39,038 bases of DNA from Desulfarculus sp. (GTDB lineage: Bacteria; Desulfobacterota; Desulfarculia; Desulfarculales; Desulfarculaceae): positions 1 through 39,038 of the forward strand of contig JACRDC010000065.1 of assembly GCA_016218705.1 (NCBI GenBank). The letters run 5' to 3'. The first letter of the stretch is position 1. Every line of letters starts with the position of its first letter. Positions 22,160 to 30,230 of the stretch are shown here, piece by piece. The notes under the pieces were generated by a model, which saw only the letters and a list, made by a program, of their open reading frames with translations, was not told the origin of the DNA and made no database searches. The translations under genes were made by a program, and so were the position numbers.

Positions 22160-23215
22160 ATGGCAAGAACCATACTGGATATCGGCGGCCGCCTGGTGGG
22201 CAGCGGACAGGCCTGCTTCATCATCGCCGAGGCGGGGGTCAACCACAACGGAAGCCTGGCCAGGGCCTTGGACCTGGTGCGGGCCGCGGCGGCCTGCGGG
22301 GCCGACGCCGTCAAGTTCCAGAGTTTCCGGGCCGAGGAGGTGGCCAGCGCCGGCGCCCCCAAGGCCGCCTACCAGGTGGCCAACACCGGCGGTGGCCAAG
22401 GGCAGTTGCAGATGCTCGGCGGCCTGGAGCTGTCGCCGGACGACCACCAGGCTATCCTGAAACAATGCCAGGCCTCGGGGATCATGTTTCTCTCCACGGC
22501 CTTTGATGCCCGTAGCGTGGATTTGCTGGACAGCCTGGGCGTGCCGGCCTTCAAGGTGCCCTCGGGCGAGATCACCAACCTGCCGCTGCTCAGACACATC
22601 GCCAGCATGCGCAAGCCCATCATCCTATCCACGGGCATGTCCACCCTGGAAGAGGTGGGCCAAGCCCTGGAGGCCTTGCGGGAGGCCCTGCCCCAGGGCA
22701 TAGTGCTGCTGCACTGCGTCTCCAACTACCCGGCCCAGCCCCGGGACGTCAACCTGCGGGCCATGGCCACCATGGCCCAGGCCTTTGGGCTGCCCGTGGG
22801 CTACTCCGACCACACCCTGGGCCTGGAGGTGCCCCTGGCCGCCGTGGCCTTGGGGGCCTGCGTCATCGAAAAGCACCTGACCCTGGACCGCGGCCTGCCC
22901 GGCCCCGACCACGCGGCCTCGGCCGAGCCCCAGGAACTGGCGGCGCTGGTCAAGGGGGCGCGGGTGGTGGAGGCGGCCCTGGGACAGGGAGGCAAGGAGC
23001 CGGCGGCCAGCGAGGCCAACACCCGGCAGGTGGCCCGGCGCAGCCTGGTGGCGGAGGTGGACATCCCCGCCGGGGTGGTCATCACCCCCGGGATGATCGC
23101 CATCAAGCGCCCCGGCACCGGCCTGCCTCCGGCCAGCCTGGATCAGGTGCTGGGCCGGCGGACCCGCGTGGCCATAGGCGCCGGCACCCTCCTGGGCATG
23201 GAGATGCTGGCCTGA
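22160..23215 (+). CDS. neuB: NeuB-family sialic/nonulosonic acid synthase
   Basis: Condenses phosphoenolpyruvate with an N-acetyl-mannosamine-type sugar to give a nine-carbon acid (N-acetylneuraminate, or legionaminate/pseudaminate-type sugars). 351 residues, the normal length. GAGGAG seven bases before the ATG at 22160 decides this start over the open frame further upstream, which would translate the repeat element. The TIM-barrel domain begins FIIAEAGVNHNG (20-31), followed by KFQ (52-54), KVPSGEITNLPLL and STGMSTLEEV. HCVSNYPAQP, GYSDHTLG and EKHLTLDR are typical substrate-site motifs. The C-terminal antifreeze-like/SAF domain is at about 292-351. No epimerase, CMP-transferase (neuA) or aminotransferase partner is in the window, so the exact sugar cannot be named. 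It is 126 bp upstream of mutS on the same strand. Confidence 0.92.
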   Translation: MARTILDIGGRLVGSGQACFIIAEAGVNHNGSLARALDLVRAAAACGADAVKFQSFRAEEVASAGAPKAAYQVANTGGGQGQLQMLGGLELSPDDHQAILKQCQASGIMFLSTAFDARSVDLLDSLGVPAFKVPSGEITNLPLLRHIASMRKPIILSTGMSTLEEVGQALEALREALPQGIVLLHCVSNYPAQPRDVNLRAMATMAQAFGLPVGYSDHTLGLEVPLAAVALGACVIEKHLTLDRGLPGPDHAASAEPQELAALVKGARVVEAALGQGGKEPAASEANTRQVARRSLVAEVDIPAGVVITPGMIAIKRPGTGLPPASLDQVLGRRTRVAIGAGTLLGMEMLA

Positions 23216-23341
23216 GCTAGACCGGGGGCTGGGACAAGCCTCGCAGCATCATGGGTAACTAGCCGTTATTATTGGTGGCAACCGGCCAGTTTTCTGATAT
23301 GGTGTAACAGACCACGGCGCGAGGAAAGCTGATCGCCACCT

Positions 23342-26014
23342 ATGTCCACGCTCCCTAAATCAGCCGACAGCCGGCCCGCCCCAGCCACCCCAACCCCCGC
23401 CCTTCAGGGGGCCGGCAGCCTCCCCACCAGCCGCGACACGCCCATGATCCGCCAGTACCTGGAGCTCAAGGACCAGGTGCCTGACTGCGTGCTCTTCTTC
23501 CGCATGGGCGATTTCTACGAGATGTTCTTCGAGGACGCCCTGGTGGCCAGCCGGGTCTTGGCGCTGACGCTGACCAGCCGCGACAAGGACCACCCCGACC
23601 CGGTGCCCATGTGCGGGGTACCCCACCACGCCCTCAACACCTACCTGGCCAAGATGGTGGAGGCTGGCTTCAAGGTGGCCATCTGCGACCAGGTGGAAGA
23701 CCCCCGCCTGGCCAAGGGTTTGGTGCGCCGGGAGATCACCCGCGTGGTCACCCCGGGCATGTTCATTGACCCCCAGCACCTGCCGGCCAAGGACAACCGC
23801 TTCCTGGCCGCCCTTTATCTGGCCCGCGAGGAACTGGGCCTGGCCTATCTGGACCTGGCCAGCGGCGAGTTCGGGGCCACGGCGCTGCCGGCCGGGCCTG
23901 GCCTGGGCAGCGAGCTGGCCCGCCTGGAGCCGGCCGAGCTGGTGCTGGCCGAGAGCCAGGCCGGCCACCCGCTCCTGGCCGAGCTGGGACCCCAGGTGGC
24001 CGAGCTGCCCCGCTCCATCCACCCCGGCCGGCCACCCACGTCCGCCCAGGCCCGCCAGGCCCTGGCCGGCCGCCTGCCCGAGACCCTGGAGGAACACCAG
24101 GCCGGCCCGGCCTTGATCGCCGCGGCCATGGCCTGGTCCATGGTGCTGTCCACCCAGCGCCGCACCCCGGAGCACGTGCAGACGCTAAACCTCTACCAGG
24201 TGCGGACCCACCTGGTGCTGGACGAATGCGCCAGGCGCAACCTGGAGATATACCGCTCCATAGCTGGGGGAGGACGCCAGGGCTCCCTGGTGCAGGCCGT
24301 GGACCAGACCCGCACGCCCATGGGCGGCCGCCTGCTGCGCCAATGGCTGGGCTTCCCCCTGCTGGATTTGGCCCAGATCGAGGCCCGCCACCAGGCCGTG
24401 GACGAGCTGGCCGGCCTGCCCCTGACCCTCGATGCCCTGGCCGAGATCATGGACAGCCTGCCCGACATCCCCCGCCTGGTGGGGCGCGCCAGCCTGGGCC
24501 AGGCCACCCCCCGCGACCTGGCCGGCCTGCGCGACGCCCTCTTGACCCTGCCCCGCCTGGAGGCCCAGACCCAGCACCTGGCCGCGCCCCTCCTGGTGGA
24601 CTGCCAGGCGCGGATGCGGGGCCTGGCGCCCCTGGCGGCGCTGCTTAACGACACCCTGGCCGACAGCCCCCCCCTGAGCCTGGCCGAGGGCGGGATCATC
24701 CGGGCCGGCGTGGACCCCGAGCTGGATAAACAGCGCGGCCTGGCATCCTCGGGCAAGGACTGGATACTGGCCCTGCAAACCCAACTGCGGGCCGACAGCG
24801 GCATCGGCTCCCTCAAGGTGGGGTTCAACAGGGTCTTCGGCTACTACATCGAGGTGACCAAGAGCCACCAGGACAAGGTGCCCGCCCACTTCATCCGCCG
24901 CCAGACCCTGGCCACGGCCGAGCGCTACGTCACGCCCGAGCTCAAGGAGCAGGAGGCCCTGGTGCTGGGGGCCGAGGAGCGGGCCCAGGAGCTGGAGCGC
25001 AAGGCCTTTGAGAATCTGCGTTTGCAGGTGGCCCTGCATAGCCGGCCCCTGATGGCCGCCGCCCTGGCCGTGGCCACCATGGATGTCCTGGCCAGCCTGG
25101 CCCGTCTGGCCTTGTCGCGTGACTACGCCCGGCCGCGCATGCTGGAGGAGGGCGAGATGGTCATCACCGGCGGCCGCCACCCGGTGGTGGAGCAGATGCT
25201 GCCGGCGGGCGAGTTCGTGCCCAACGACCTGGTTCTGGGCGGCCAGGACCAGGTGCTCATCATCACCGGCCCCAACATGGCCGGCAAGTCCACCATCCTG
25301 CGGCAGGTGGCCCTGATCGCGCTCCTGGCCCAGGCCGGCTCCTTCGTGCCCGCCGAGAGCGCCCAGATACCACTGGTGGACCGCATCTTCACCCGCGTGG
25401 GGGCCATGGACGACCTGGCCCGGGGCCGCTCCACCTTCATGGTGGAGATGACCGAGACCAGCCAGATACTTAGGCAGGCCACGCCGCGCTCCCTGGTGGT
25501 GCTGGACGAGGTGGGACGCGGCACCAGCACCTACGACGGCCTGTCCATCGCCTGGGCCGTGGCCGAGCACCTGCACGACTTGGCCGGGGTGGGGGTCAAG
25601 ACCCTGTTCGCCACCCACTACCACGAGCTGACCGAGCTGGCGGCCACCCACCCGCGCATCAAGAACTTCAACGTGGCGGTCAAGGAGTTCCAGGGCAACA
25701 TCGTCTTCTTGCGCCGCCTGGCCCCCGGCGGGGTGAGCCGCTCCTACGGCCTGGCCGTGGCCCGCCTGGCCGGCCTGCCGGCCGGCGTCCTGGAGCGCGC
25801 CCGGCAGATACTCACCGGCCTGGAGCAGGACGGCCTGGGCCGCCTGGAAGCGGCCCCCAGCGGGGGCCAGGCCGGCGGCGGCGCGGGCCAACTGGACCTC
25901 TTCGCTCCCCAGGAGCACCCGGCCCTGGCCAAGCTCAGGGGCCTTGACCTGGAGCGGCTGACACCCCTGGAGGCCCTCAACCTGCTCCACGAGATGAAGC
26001 GCCATGCCGGCTAG
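23342..26014 (+). CDS. mutS: DNA mismatch repair protein MutS
   Basis: Recognises mismatches and small loops in new DNA and starts repair with MutL. 890 residues, within the normal range. The mismatch-binding F58-Y-E60 motif lies in MGDFYEMF near the N-terminus. The connector, lever and clamp domains follow, then the ATPase with Walker A GPNMAGKST at 643-651, the FMVEMTE segment, Walker B VVLDEVGRGTS and ATHYHEL. The first 33 residues form a proline/serine-rich extension before the conserved MIRQYLELK. A TGA in frame three codons before the ATG at 23342 excludes a more upstream start. A GAGGAAAG sequence lies rather far (about 14 nt) upstream. Overlaps the downstream amidase gene by 11 nt. 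Confidence 0.97.
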   Translation: MSTLPKSADSRPAPATPTPALQGAGSLPTSRDTPMIRQYLELKDQVPDCVLFFRMGDFYEMFFEDALVASRVLALTLTSRDKDHPDPVPMCGVPHHALNTYLAKMVEAGFKVAICDQVEDPRLAKGLVRREITRVVTPGMFIDPQHLPAKDNRFLAALYLAREELGLAYLDLASGEFGATALPAGPGLGSELARLEPAELVLAESQAGHPLLAELGPQVAELPRSIHPGRPPTSAQARQALAGRLPETLEEHQAGPALIAAAMAWSMVLSTQRRTPEHVQTLNLYQVRTHLVLDECARRNLEIYRSIAGGGRQGSLVQAVDQTRTPMGGRLLRQWLGFPLLDLAQIEARHQAVDELAGLPLTLDALAEIMDSLPDIPRLVGRASLGQATPRDLAGLRDALLTLPRLEAQTQHLAAPLLVDCQARMRGLAPLAALLNDTLADSPPLSLAEGGIIRAGVDPELDKQRGLASSGKDWILALQTQLRADSGIGSLKVGFNRVFGYYIEVTKSHQDKVPAHFIRRQTLATAERYVTPELKEQEALVLGAEERAQELERKAFENLRLQVALHSRPLMAAALAVATMDVLASLARLALSRDYARPRMLEEGEMVITGGRHPVVEQMLPAGEFVPNDLVLGGQDQVLIITGPNMAGKSTILRQVALIALLAQAGSFVPAESAQIPLVDRIFTRVGAMDDLARGRSTFMVEMTETSQILRQATPRSLVVLDEVGRGTSTYDGLSIAWAVAEHLHDLAGVGVKTLFATHYHELTELAATHPRIKNFNVAVKEFQGNIVFLRRLAPGGVSRSYGLAVARLAGLPAGVLERARQILTGLEQDGLGRLEAAPSGGQAGGGAGQLDLFAPQEHPALAKLRGLDLERLTPLEALNLLHEMKRHAG

Positions 26015-27845
26015 CTGCCCACGCCCGGCCTGGCCGCTGCTGGCCCTGCTCTTCTGGCTGGCCGCCGTGCTGGCCCCCGGCCTGGCCGCGGCCCAGGACG
26101 AGGGCGCCATCCTGGACCGGGTGCGCGCCGACTACCAGCGCCTGACCCAGAACCCGCGCATGACCCATGTCTACAGCAATTGGCAGATGCTCTACGAGCG
26201 TTCGGCCCGGGTCTACACCTCCGACCCCCAGGGCGAGCACGGGGCGCGGGCCCTGTGGTGGATGGGCCGTCTGCGCGCCGGGGCCTTCGAGCACTTCTCG
26301 CGCCGCTCCGATTTCAGCGAGGCCCAGGACCTGCTGCGCCGCTTCACCAACCATTTCCCCCGCTCCAACCTGGCCGACGAGGCCCAGTTCAGCCTGGGCC
26401 GGCTTTACGAAAAGGCCGGCGACAAGAAACAGGCCTACCTGGAATACCTCAAGGTGACGGTCAACCACCCCCGCAGCGACAAGGTGCCCCAGGCCAAGGC
26501 GCGCCTGGACGCCCTGGAGCGCGAGCTCAAGGGCAAGGTGGGACCCCGGCCGGTGGAGGCCCCGCGCTCGGCGGCCCAGGCCTCGCCTGGCCCCGGCGCC
26601 GACCCGGGCCTGGCCCTGGTCACCGACCTGCGCCACTGGTCCACGCCCACCTACGCCCGCCTGGTCTTGAGCCTGGAGCGGCCGGTGAGCTACGCCACCA
26701 GCACGCCTCCCCGCCCCGCCCAGGCCGGCGGCCCCAGCTTCTTGCAGATTGACCTCAAGGGCGCCCGCCTGCCCAAGCCCCTGGAGGACCGTGAGCGCGA
26801 GCCCAAGGCCCTGATGAACCTGGCCCAGGCCAGCCAGGCCGCGCCCGACGGCGTGCGGGTCATGGTGGAGCTCAAGCAGCTCGGCACCTACAAGGTCTTC
26901 ACCCTGGACAACCCCTTCCGCCTGATCGTGGACTGCTTCGGCGGCCAGGCGCCGGCCCCGGCCAAGGCCCCCGCCACCGCCCCGGCGCCGGAGCCGGAAG
27001 CAGCGCCAGAGCCGGTCCGGCCGCCGGCGGCCAAGGCCGAGACGCGCCCTTCCCCGCCGGCCCCCGGCGCCAAGAGGCCGCCGGCCACGGCCCACGCCCG
27101 CAAGGTGCCCCGGGGCCAGGCCCAGCAGCAGCCCTCCCAACTGGGCCTGGCCGCCCAACTGGGCCTGTGCGTAAACCGGGTGGTCATTGACCCCGGCCAC
27201 GGCGGCAAGGACCCCGGCGCCACCTGGCGCGGCCAGAGCGAAAAAGACATCGTGCTGGACATCTCCAAGCGCGTGAAGGAAAAGCTCACCCGGCTCACCG
27301 GCTGCGAGGCCCTTCTGACCCGCGGCAAGGACCTCTTCGTGCCCCTGGAGGACCGCACCGCCTTTGCCAACACCCACGACGCCGACCTGTTCGTGAGCAT
27401 CCACATCAACGCCTCCAGCAGCCCCAATCTGAGCGGCATCGAGACCTATTTCCTCAACCTGGCCTCGGACGAGCAGTCCATGCGCGTGGCCGCCCGCGAG
27501 AACGCCACAACCCAGCGCTCCATCAGCGACCTGCAAGCCATACTCAACGACCTGATGCTCAACACCAAGATCAACGAGTCCAACCACCTGGCCCGCACCC
27601 TGCACAAGAACCTCCTGGGCCAGGTGCGCCGGCAGTACCCGGCCCAGGACCTCAAGGTCAAGCAGGCGCCCTTCTACGTGCTCATCGGCGCGCGCATGCC
27701 CGCCGCCCTGATCGAGGTTGGTTTCTTGACCAACCCCCAGGAGCACCAGCGCCTATCCAGCTCCGCCTACCGCGACCAGTTGGCCGAGGGCATTGCCCAG
27801 GGCATCGCCGCCTACTCCAAGGAACTCAAGACCGCCTCCCGCTAA
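26004..27845 (+). CDS. AmiC-like N-acetylmuramoyl-L-alanine amidase with TPR-like and AMIN domains
   Basis: Periplasmic zinc enzyme that cuts the amide bond between MurNAc and L-alanine in peptidoglycan, needed for daughter-cell separation. 613 residues: signal peptide about 1-30 (ends GLAAA before QDEGA), TPR-like helical region about 35-185 (LWWMGRLRAG, AQFSLGRLYEKAGDKKQAY), AMIN domain about 205-320, Pro/Ala-rich linker about 325-385, and Amidase_3 domain about 391-610. Zinc ligands H399 (DPGHGG), E413 (SEKDI) and H467 (SIHINA), with catalytic E571 (IEVGFLTN), are all present. The extra segment between about 485 and 560 matches the regulatory helix region of AmiC-type enzymes that needs activation by an EnvC/NlpD-type LytM protein. 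The gene overlaps mutS by 11 nt and is probably co-transcribed. Confidence 0.93.
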   Translation: MPASCPRPAWPLLALLFWLAAVLAPGLAAAQDEGAILDRVRADYQRLTQNPRMTHVYSNWQMLYERSARVYTSDPQGEHGARALWWMGRLRAGAFEHFSRRSDFSEAQDLLRRFTNHFPRSNLADEAQFSLGRLYEKAGDKKQAYLEYLKVTVNHPRSDKVPQAKARLDALERELKGKVGPRPVEAPRSAAQASPGPGADPGLALVTDLRHWSTPTYARLVLSLERPVSYATSTPPRPAQAGGPSFLQIDLKGARLPKPLEDREREPKALMNLAQASQAAPDGVRVMVELKQLGTYKVFTLDNPFRLIVDCFGGQAPAPAKAPATAPAPEPEAAPEPVRPPAAKAETRPSPPAPGAKRPPATAHARKVPRGQAQQQPSQLGLAAQLGLCVNRVVIDPGHGGKDPGATWRGQSEKDIVLDISKRVKEKLTRLTGCEALLTRGKDLFVPLEDRTAFANTHDADLFVSIHINASSSPNLSGIETYFLNLASDEQSMRVAARENATTQRSISDLQAILNDLMLNTKINESNHLARTLHKNLLGQVRRQYPAQDLKVKQAPFYVLIGARMPAALIEVGFLTNPQEHQRLSSSAYRDQLAEGIAQGIAAYSKELKTASR

Positions 27846-27867
27846 CGTCATGCGCGGGCCTCGCGTA

Positions 27868-28028
27868 ATACCAAATTACGATCAAACGAATAGTTTGATC
27901 ACAACTTGGTATGCGGGCCATGGACGGCCCGCCAGGCGCGTAAGCGCCCGGGAGGCCGGGCAAAATCACGCTTTTGCCCGGCCGGTCAGCAATCAAAGCC
28001 ATGGATGGCTTTGATTGCATATTGGTAT
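27868..28028 (-). repeat. 161-bp five-hairpin repeat element, copy 2 (inverted)
   Basis: Same element as 21972-22132 in reverse orientation and exactly the same length. It is bounded by ATACCAA (27868-27874) and TTGGTAT (28022-28028). Hairpins in order: E' (arms 27868-27887 and 27893-27912, 17 of 20 paired), D' (27913-27919 with 27926-27932), C' (27932-27939 with 27944-27951, one mismatch), B' (27954-27965 with 27972-27983), A' (27989-28002 with 28005-28018, the outer left arm degraded). Loops are the reverse complement of copy 1 or nearly so (GAATA, ATGGAC, GTAA). It lies 22 bp after the amidase stop codon. Arm divergence is partly compensated, which suggests selection on the fold. Together with 28029-28148 it fills the 303-bp gap between the amidase and response-regulator genes; no gene is seen here. 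Confidence 0.9.
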
Positions 28029-28055
28029 AAAGCCACATATTAACTACGCTTTGGG

Positions 28056-28095
28056 GGTATAAAAGCAAACAACCCAGGGCCGGTCAGGGCCTGGG
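28056..28095 (-). terminator. Intrinsic terminator of the TauE/kinase/regulator operon
   Basis: On the minus strand a CCCAGGCCC...GGCCCTGGG hairpin (28073-28095, one mismatch) is followed by the T-rich TTGTTTGCTTTTATA. It lies 53 bp past the response-regulator stop codon, at the end of the seven-gene minus-strand operon. Confidence 0.6.
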
Positions 28096-28148
28096 CGCAA
28101 GGAAGGCCTGGGACTAGGCTCGTGGCGGCCGGAGAGGCCGGGACCGGG

Positions 28149-28565
28149 TCAGGCGGTGGGGCCGGACTTGCCGCCGGCGGCCAACTCCTGCATCACCTGC
28201 TTGCGGTCAAAGGCCTCCAAAATCCGCTCCATCAGCTCGTCGAGTTTGACCGGCTTGATGAGGTAGTCAAAGGCCCCCAGTTCCAAGCCCTCCATGCCCG
28301 ACTCCACCGAGGCGTGGCCGGTCAAGAGCACCACCTCCACCAGGGGATGGCGGGACTTGATTTCCTTGAGGGCGGTGATGCCGTCCATGCCCGGCATCTT
28401 GACGTCCAGGACCACCACGTCCACGGAATGAGTGGACAGATACTCCAGGGCGGCTTGGCCGCTGTCCACCCCGGCGGCCCTGAGCTTGCGCAGTTGTAGG
28501 CGCTCCACCAGGGGCTCCAGGAAGTCCCGCTCGTCGTCCACCACCAGCACGTCAAAGGTCTTCAC
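28149..28565 (-). CDS. Receiver-only response regulator (GTG start)
   Basis: 138-residue single REC domain without output domain. Acidic pocket D10/D11 (VVDDE), phospho-acceptor D54 (VVLDVKMPGMDG), T82 (LLTGHAS) and K104 (IKPVK) are all present. The start is GTG at 28565 with GGAGG six bases upstream; the upstream in-frame ATG would lie inside the kinase gene, has no ribosome-binding site and adds non-domain residues, so it is rejected. A short tail (about 120-138) ends the protein. It begins 10 nt after the kinase stop codon, so the two form a pair. Without a DNA-binding domain it would act by protein contact or as a relay intermediate. Confidence 0.92.
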   Translation of the reverse strand: MKTFDVLVVDDERDFLEPLVERLQLRKLRAAGVDSGQAALEYLSTHSVDVVVLDVKMPGMDGITALKEIKSRHPLVEVVLLTGHASVESGMEGLELGAFDYLIKPVKLDELMERILEAFDRKQVMQELAAGGKSGPTA

Positions 28566-28575
28566 TATCTGCCTC

Positions 28576-30228
28576 CTACTCCGCCAGCACCTTGGGTATG
28601 CGCACCAGGAAGGTGGCCCCGTGGCCTGGTTGGCTTTCAAAGGTCAGGGAGCCGCCCAGCCGCTGCATGATGGAGTGGCTGATGGACAGTCCCAGGCCGG
28701 TGCCTTGACCAGGTCCCTTGGTGGTGAAGAATGGATCGAAAATCCGTTCCCGCAGATCTGGGGGTATGCCGGGGCCGTCGTCGGCCACGCTTACCTCCAC
28801 GAAGTCGCCGTTCAGCCGGCTGGTCAGGGTAATGTGCCCGCCCTCTCCCACGGCGTCAAGGGCATTGTTGAGCAGATTGAGGAAAACCTGCTGCAACTGG
28901 GCGCGGTCGCTCTTGATGCGCGGCAGGTTCACGGCCAACTCGCGGCCCAGGTCCACCTTGCGGAACAAGGCCTCCTTCTCCAGGAAGGAGCAGGTCTCGT
29001 TGACGATGTCGTTGACTTCCACCGAGTCGTGATGGGGCTCCATGCGCCGGGCGAAGCCCAACAGCCGGTGGGTGACGCCGCGCGCCCGGTCCACGTGGTG
29101 CTGTATCTTGGCCACGTTCTCCTTGAACTTGGAGCCCCGGGAGTAAGTCTTGACGAACTCCTCGTCCATCAGGTCGTCCATGAGGCCGGCCAGCTCCCCG
29201 ATGGCCGCCAGGGGGTTGTTGATCTCGTGGGCCACGCCGGCGGCCATGCGCCCCAGGGAGACCAGGCGAGCCGAGTGCACCAGTTGGGCGTCCTGGTCGG
29301 CCCGCTGACGGTCGGCCGCCTCCAATTGACGTACCAGGACCTTGACCAGGAACAGCACAACCCCCACGATCAAGAGGCTGCCCAGACCCAGCACCGCCAT
29401 CTCCATGTTGCGGGCTAAAGACATGGCCCCCACCCTCTCGTGGGGGTTCTGCTCAATGACCAGCAGCCAGTCTTCCTTGGGCAGCCAGGCAAAAGCGATC
29501 TGGCGCTTGTTGCTGTCCTTGTCCAGGCGCTCCTGGACGCTAACCCCCGGCGGCACCGACTTGACGTCCAGGCCGGAAGCGTCCAGCACCGGGCCGCCGA
29601 AGCGGGGCGGGGTCTGGTATTGACCGTCGCGGTTGATGATGTAGGCGTCGCCGCCGCTGCCCACCTGGGCGCGTTGCACCAGCTTGGTGAAGACGTCGGA
29701 GTCAATGGTGGCCCTGAGCACCCAGGGCTTCTGGTCGTGGTTGTGCTTGACCGCGATGACGAAGTGGGGCACCCCCCGCCGGCCCAGGAAGACATCGCTG
29801 ACGTACACCCCGCGGGTCATCACCTCCTGGAACCAATGGGCGTCCTTGTAGTTCTGGTGCTCCAGGGGATAGGGGCCCACATATACCCGGTGGTCGCCGT
29901 TGTTGTCCACGATGCCCAGGTCCAAAAAGGTCCAGGAGCGGCGGTTTAACAGGGAGAAGACCTGTTGCAGACGCCCCGGCTTGATGAGGTCCTCCAGGGT
30001 GGCGCTGTGGGCCAGCACTTCCAGCAGGGCCGTGCGCTCGGCCAAAAAGACCTGTATGGCCGAGGCCCGGTTGCCGGCCAGGGTGCGCAGCTCTTCCTTG
30101 GCGCGCTCGTTGTGGGCGAAGTCGAAGTAGAAGTAGATCACCGCCCCCAGGAAATAGAGCGGCATCAGGGTCACCAGCAAGGCGGTGATGGTCATGCGCC
30201 GGGCCAGTTGGCTGTAAGGCTTGGTCAT
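28576..30228 (-). CDS. Double-Cache sensor histidine kinase
   Basis: Membrane sensor kinase of 550 residues that should phosphorylate the adjacent response regulator. Membrane segments at about 14-36 and 277-299 enclose a double-Cache sensor (FLDLGIVDNNGDHRVYVGPY, HWFQEVM, VPHFVIAVK, LRATIDSDVF, GDAYIINRDGQYQT). HisKA phospho-acceptor H334 is in [12 protein letters not shown]. The HATPase_c domain shows the N box LLNNALDAVG, G1 DDGPGIP and [11 protein letters not shown]. It is a paralogue of the kinase at 35605-37314. It starts 2 nt after the upstream PEP-synthase-like gene, with GAGGGATAGG as ribosome-binding site, so expression is tightly linked. The ligand is unknown. Confidence 0.95.
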   Translation of the reverse strand: MTKPYSQLARRMTITALLVTLMPLYFLGAVIYFYFDFAHNERAKEELRTLAGNRASAIQVFLAERTALLEVLAHSATLEDLIKPGRLQQVFSLLNRRSWTFLDLGIVDNNGDHRVYVGPYPLEHQNYKDAHWFQEVMTRGVYVSDVFLGRRGVPHFVIAVKHNHDQKPWVLRATIDSDVFTKLVQRAQVGSGGDAYIINRDGQYQTPPRFGGPVLDASGLDVKSVPPGVSVQERLDKDSNKRQIAFAWLPKEDWLLVIEQNPHERVGAMSLARNMEMAVLGLGSLLIVGVVLFLVKVLVRQLEAADRQRADQDAQLVHSARLVSLGRMAAGVAHEINNPLAAIGELAGLMDDLMDEEFVKTYSRGSKFKENVAKIQHHVDRARGVTHRLLGFARRMEPHHDSVEVNDIVNETCSFLEKEALFRKVDLGRELAVNLPRIKSDRAQLQQVFLNLLNNALDAVGEGGHITLTSRLNGDFVEVSVADDGPGIPPDLRERIFDPFFTTKGPGQGTGLGLSISHSIMQRLGGSLTFESQPGHGATFLVRIPKVLAE

Positions 30229-30230
30229 GC

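Noticed and set aside
23215-23341. Sigma54-type promoter before mutS
   Set aside because: A TGGCA-like sequence is present, but the required -12 element with GC spacing is missing.
24185-27746. Long minus-strand open frames opposite mutS and the amidase gene
   Set aside because: Antisense to clear genes, repetitive G/Q/L/A-rich translations, no recognisable domain.
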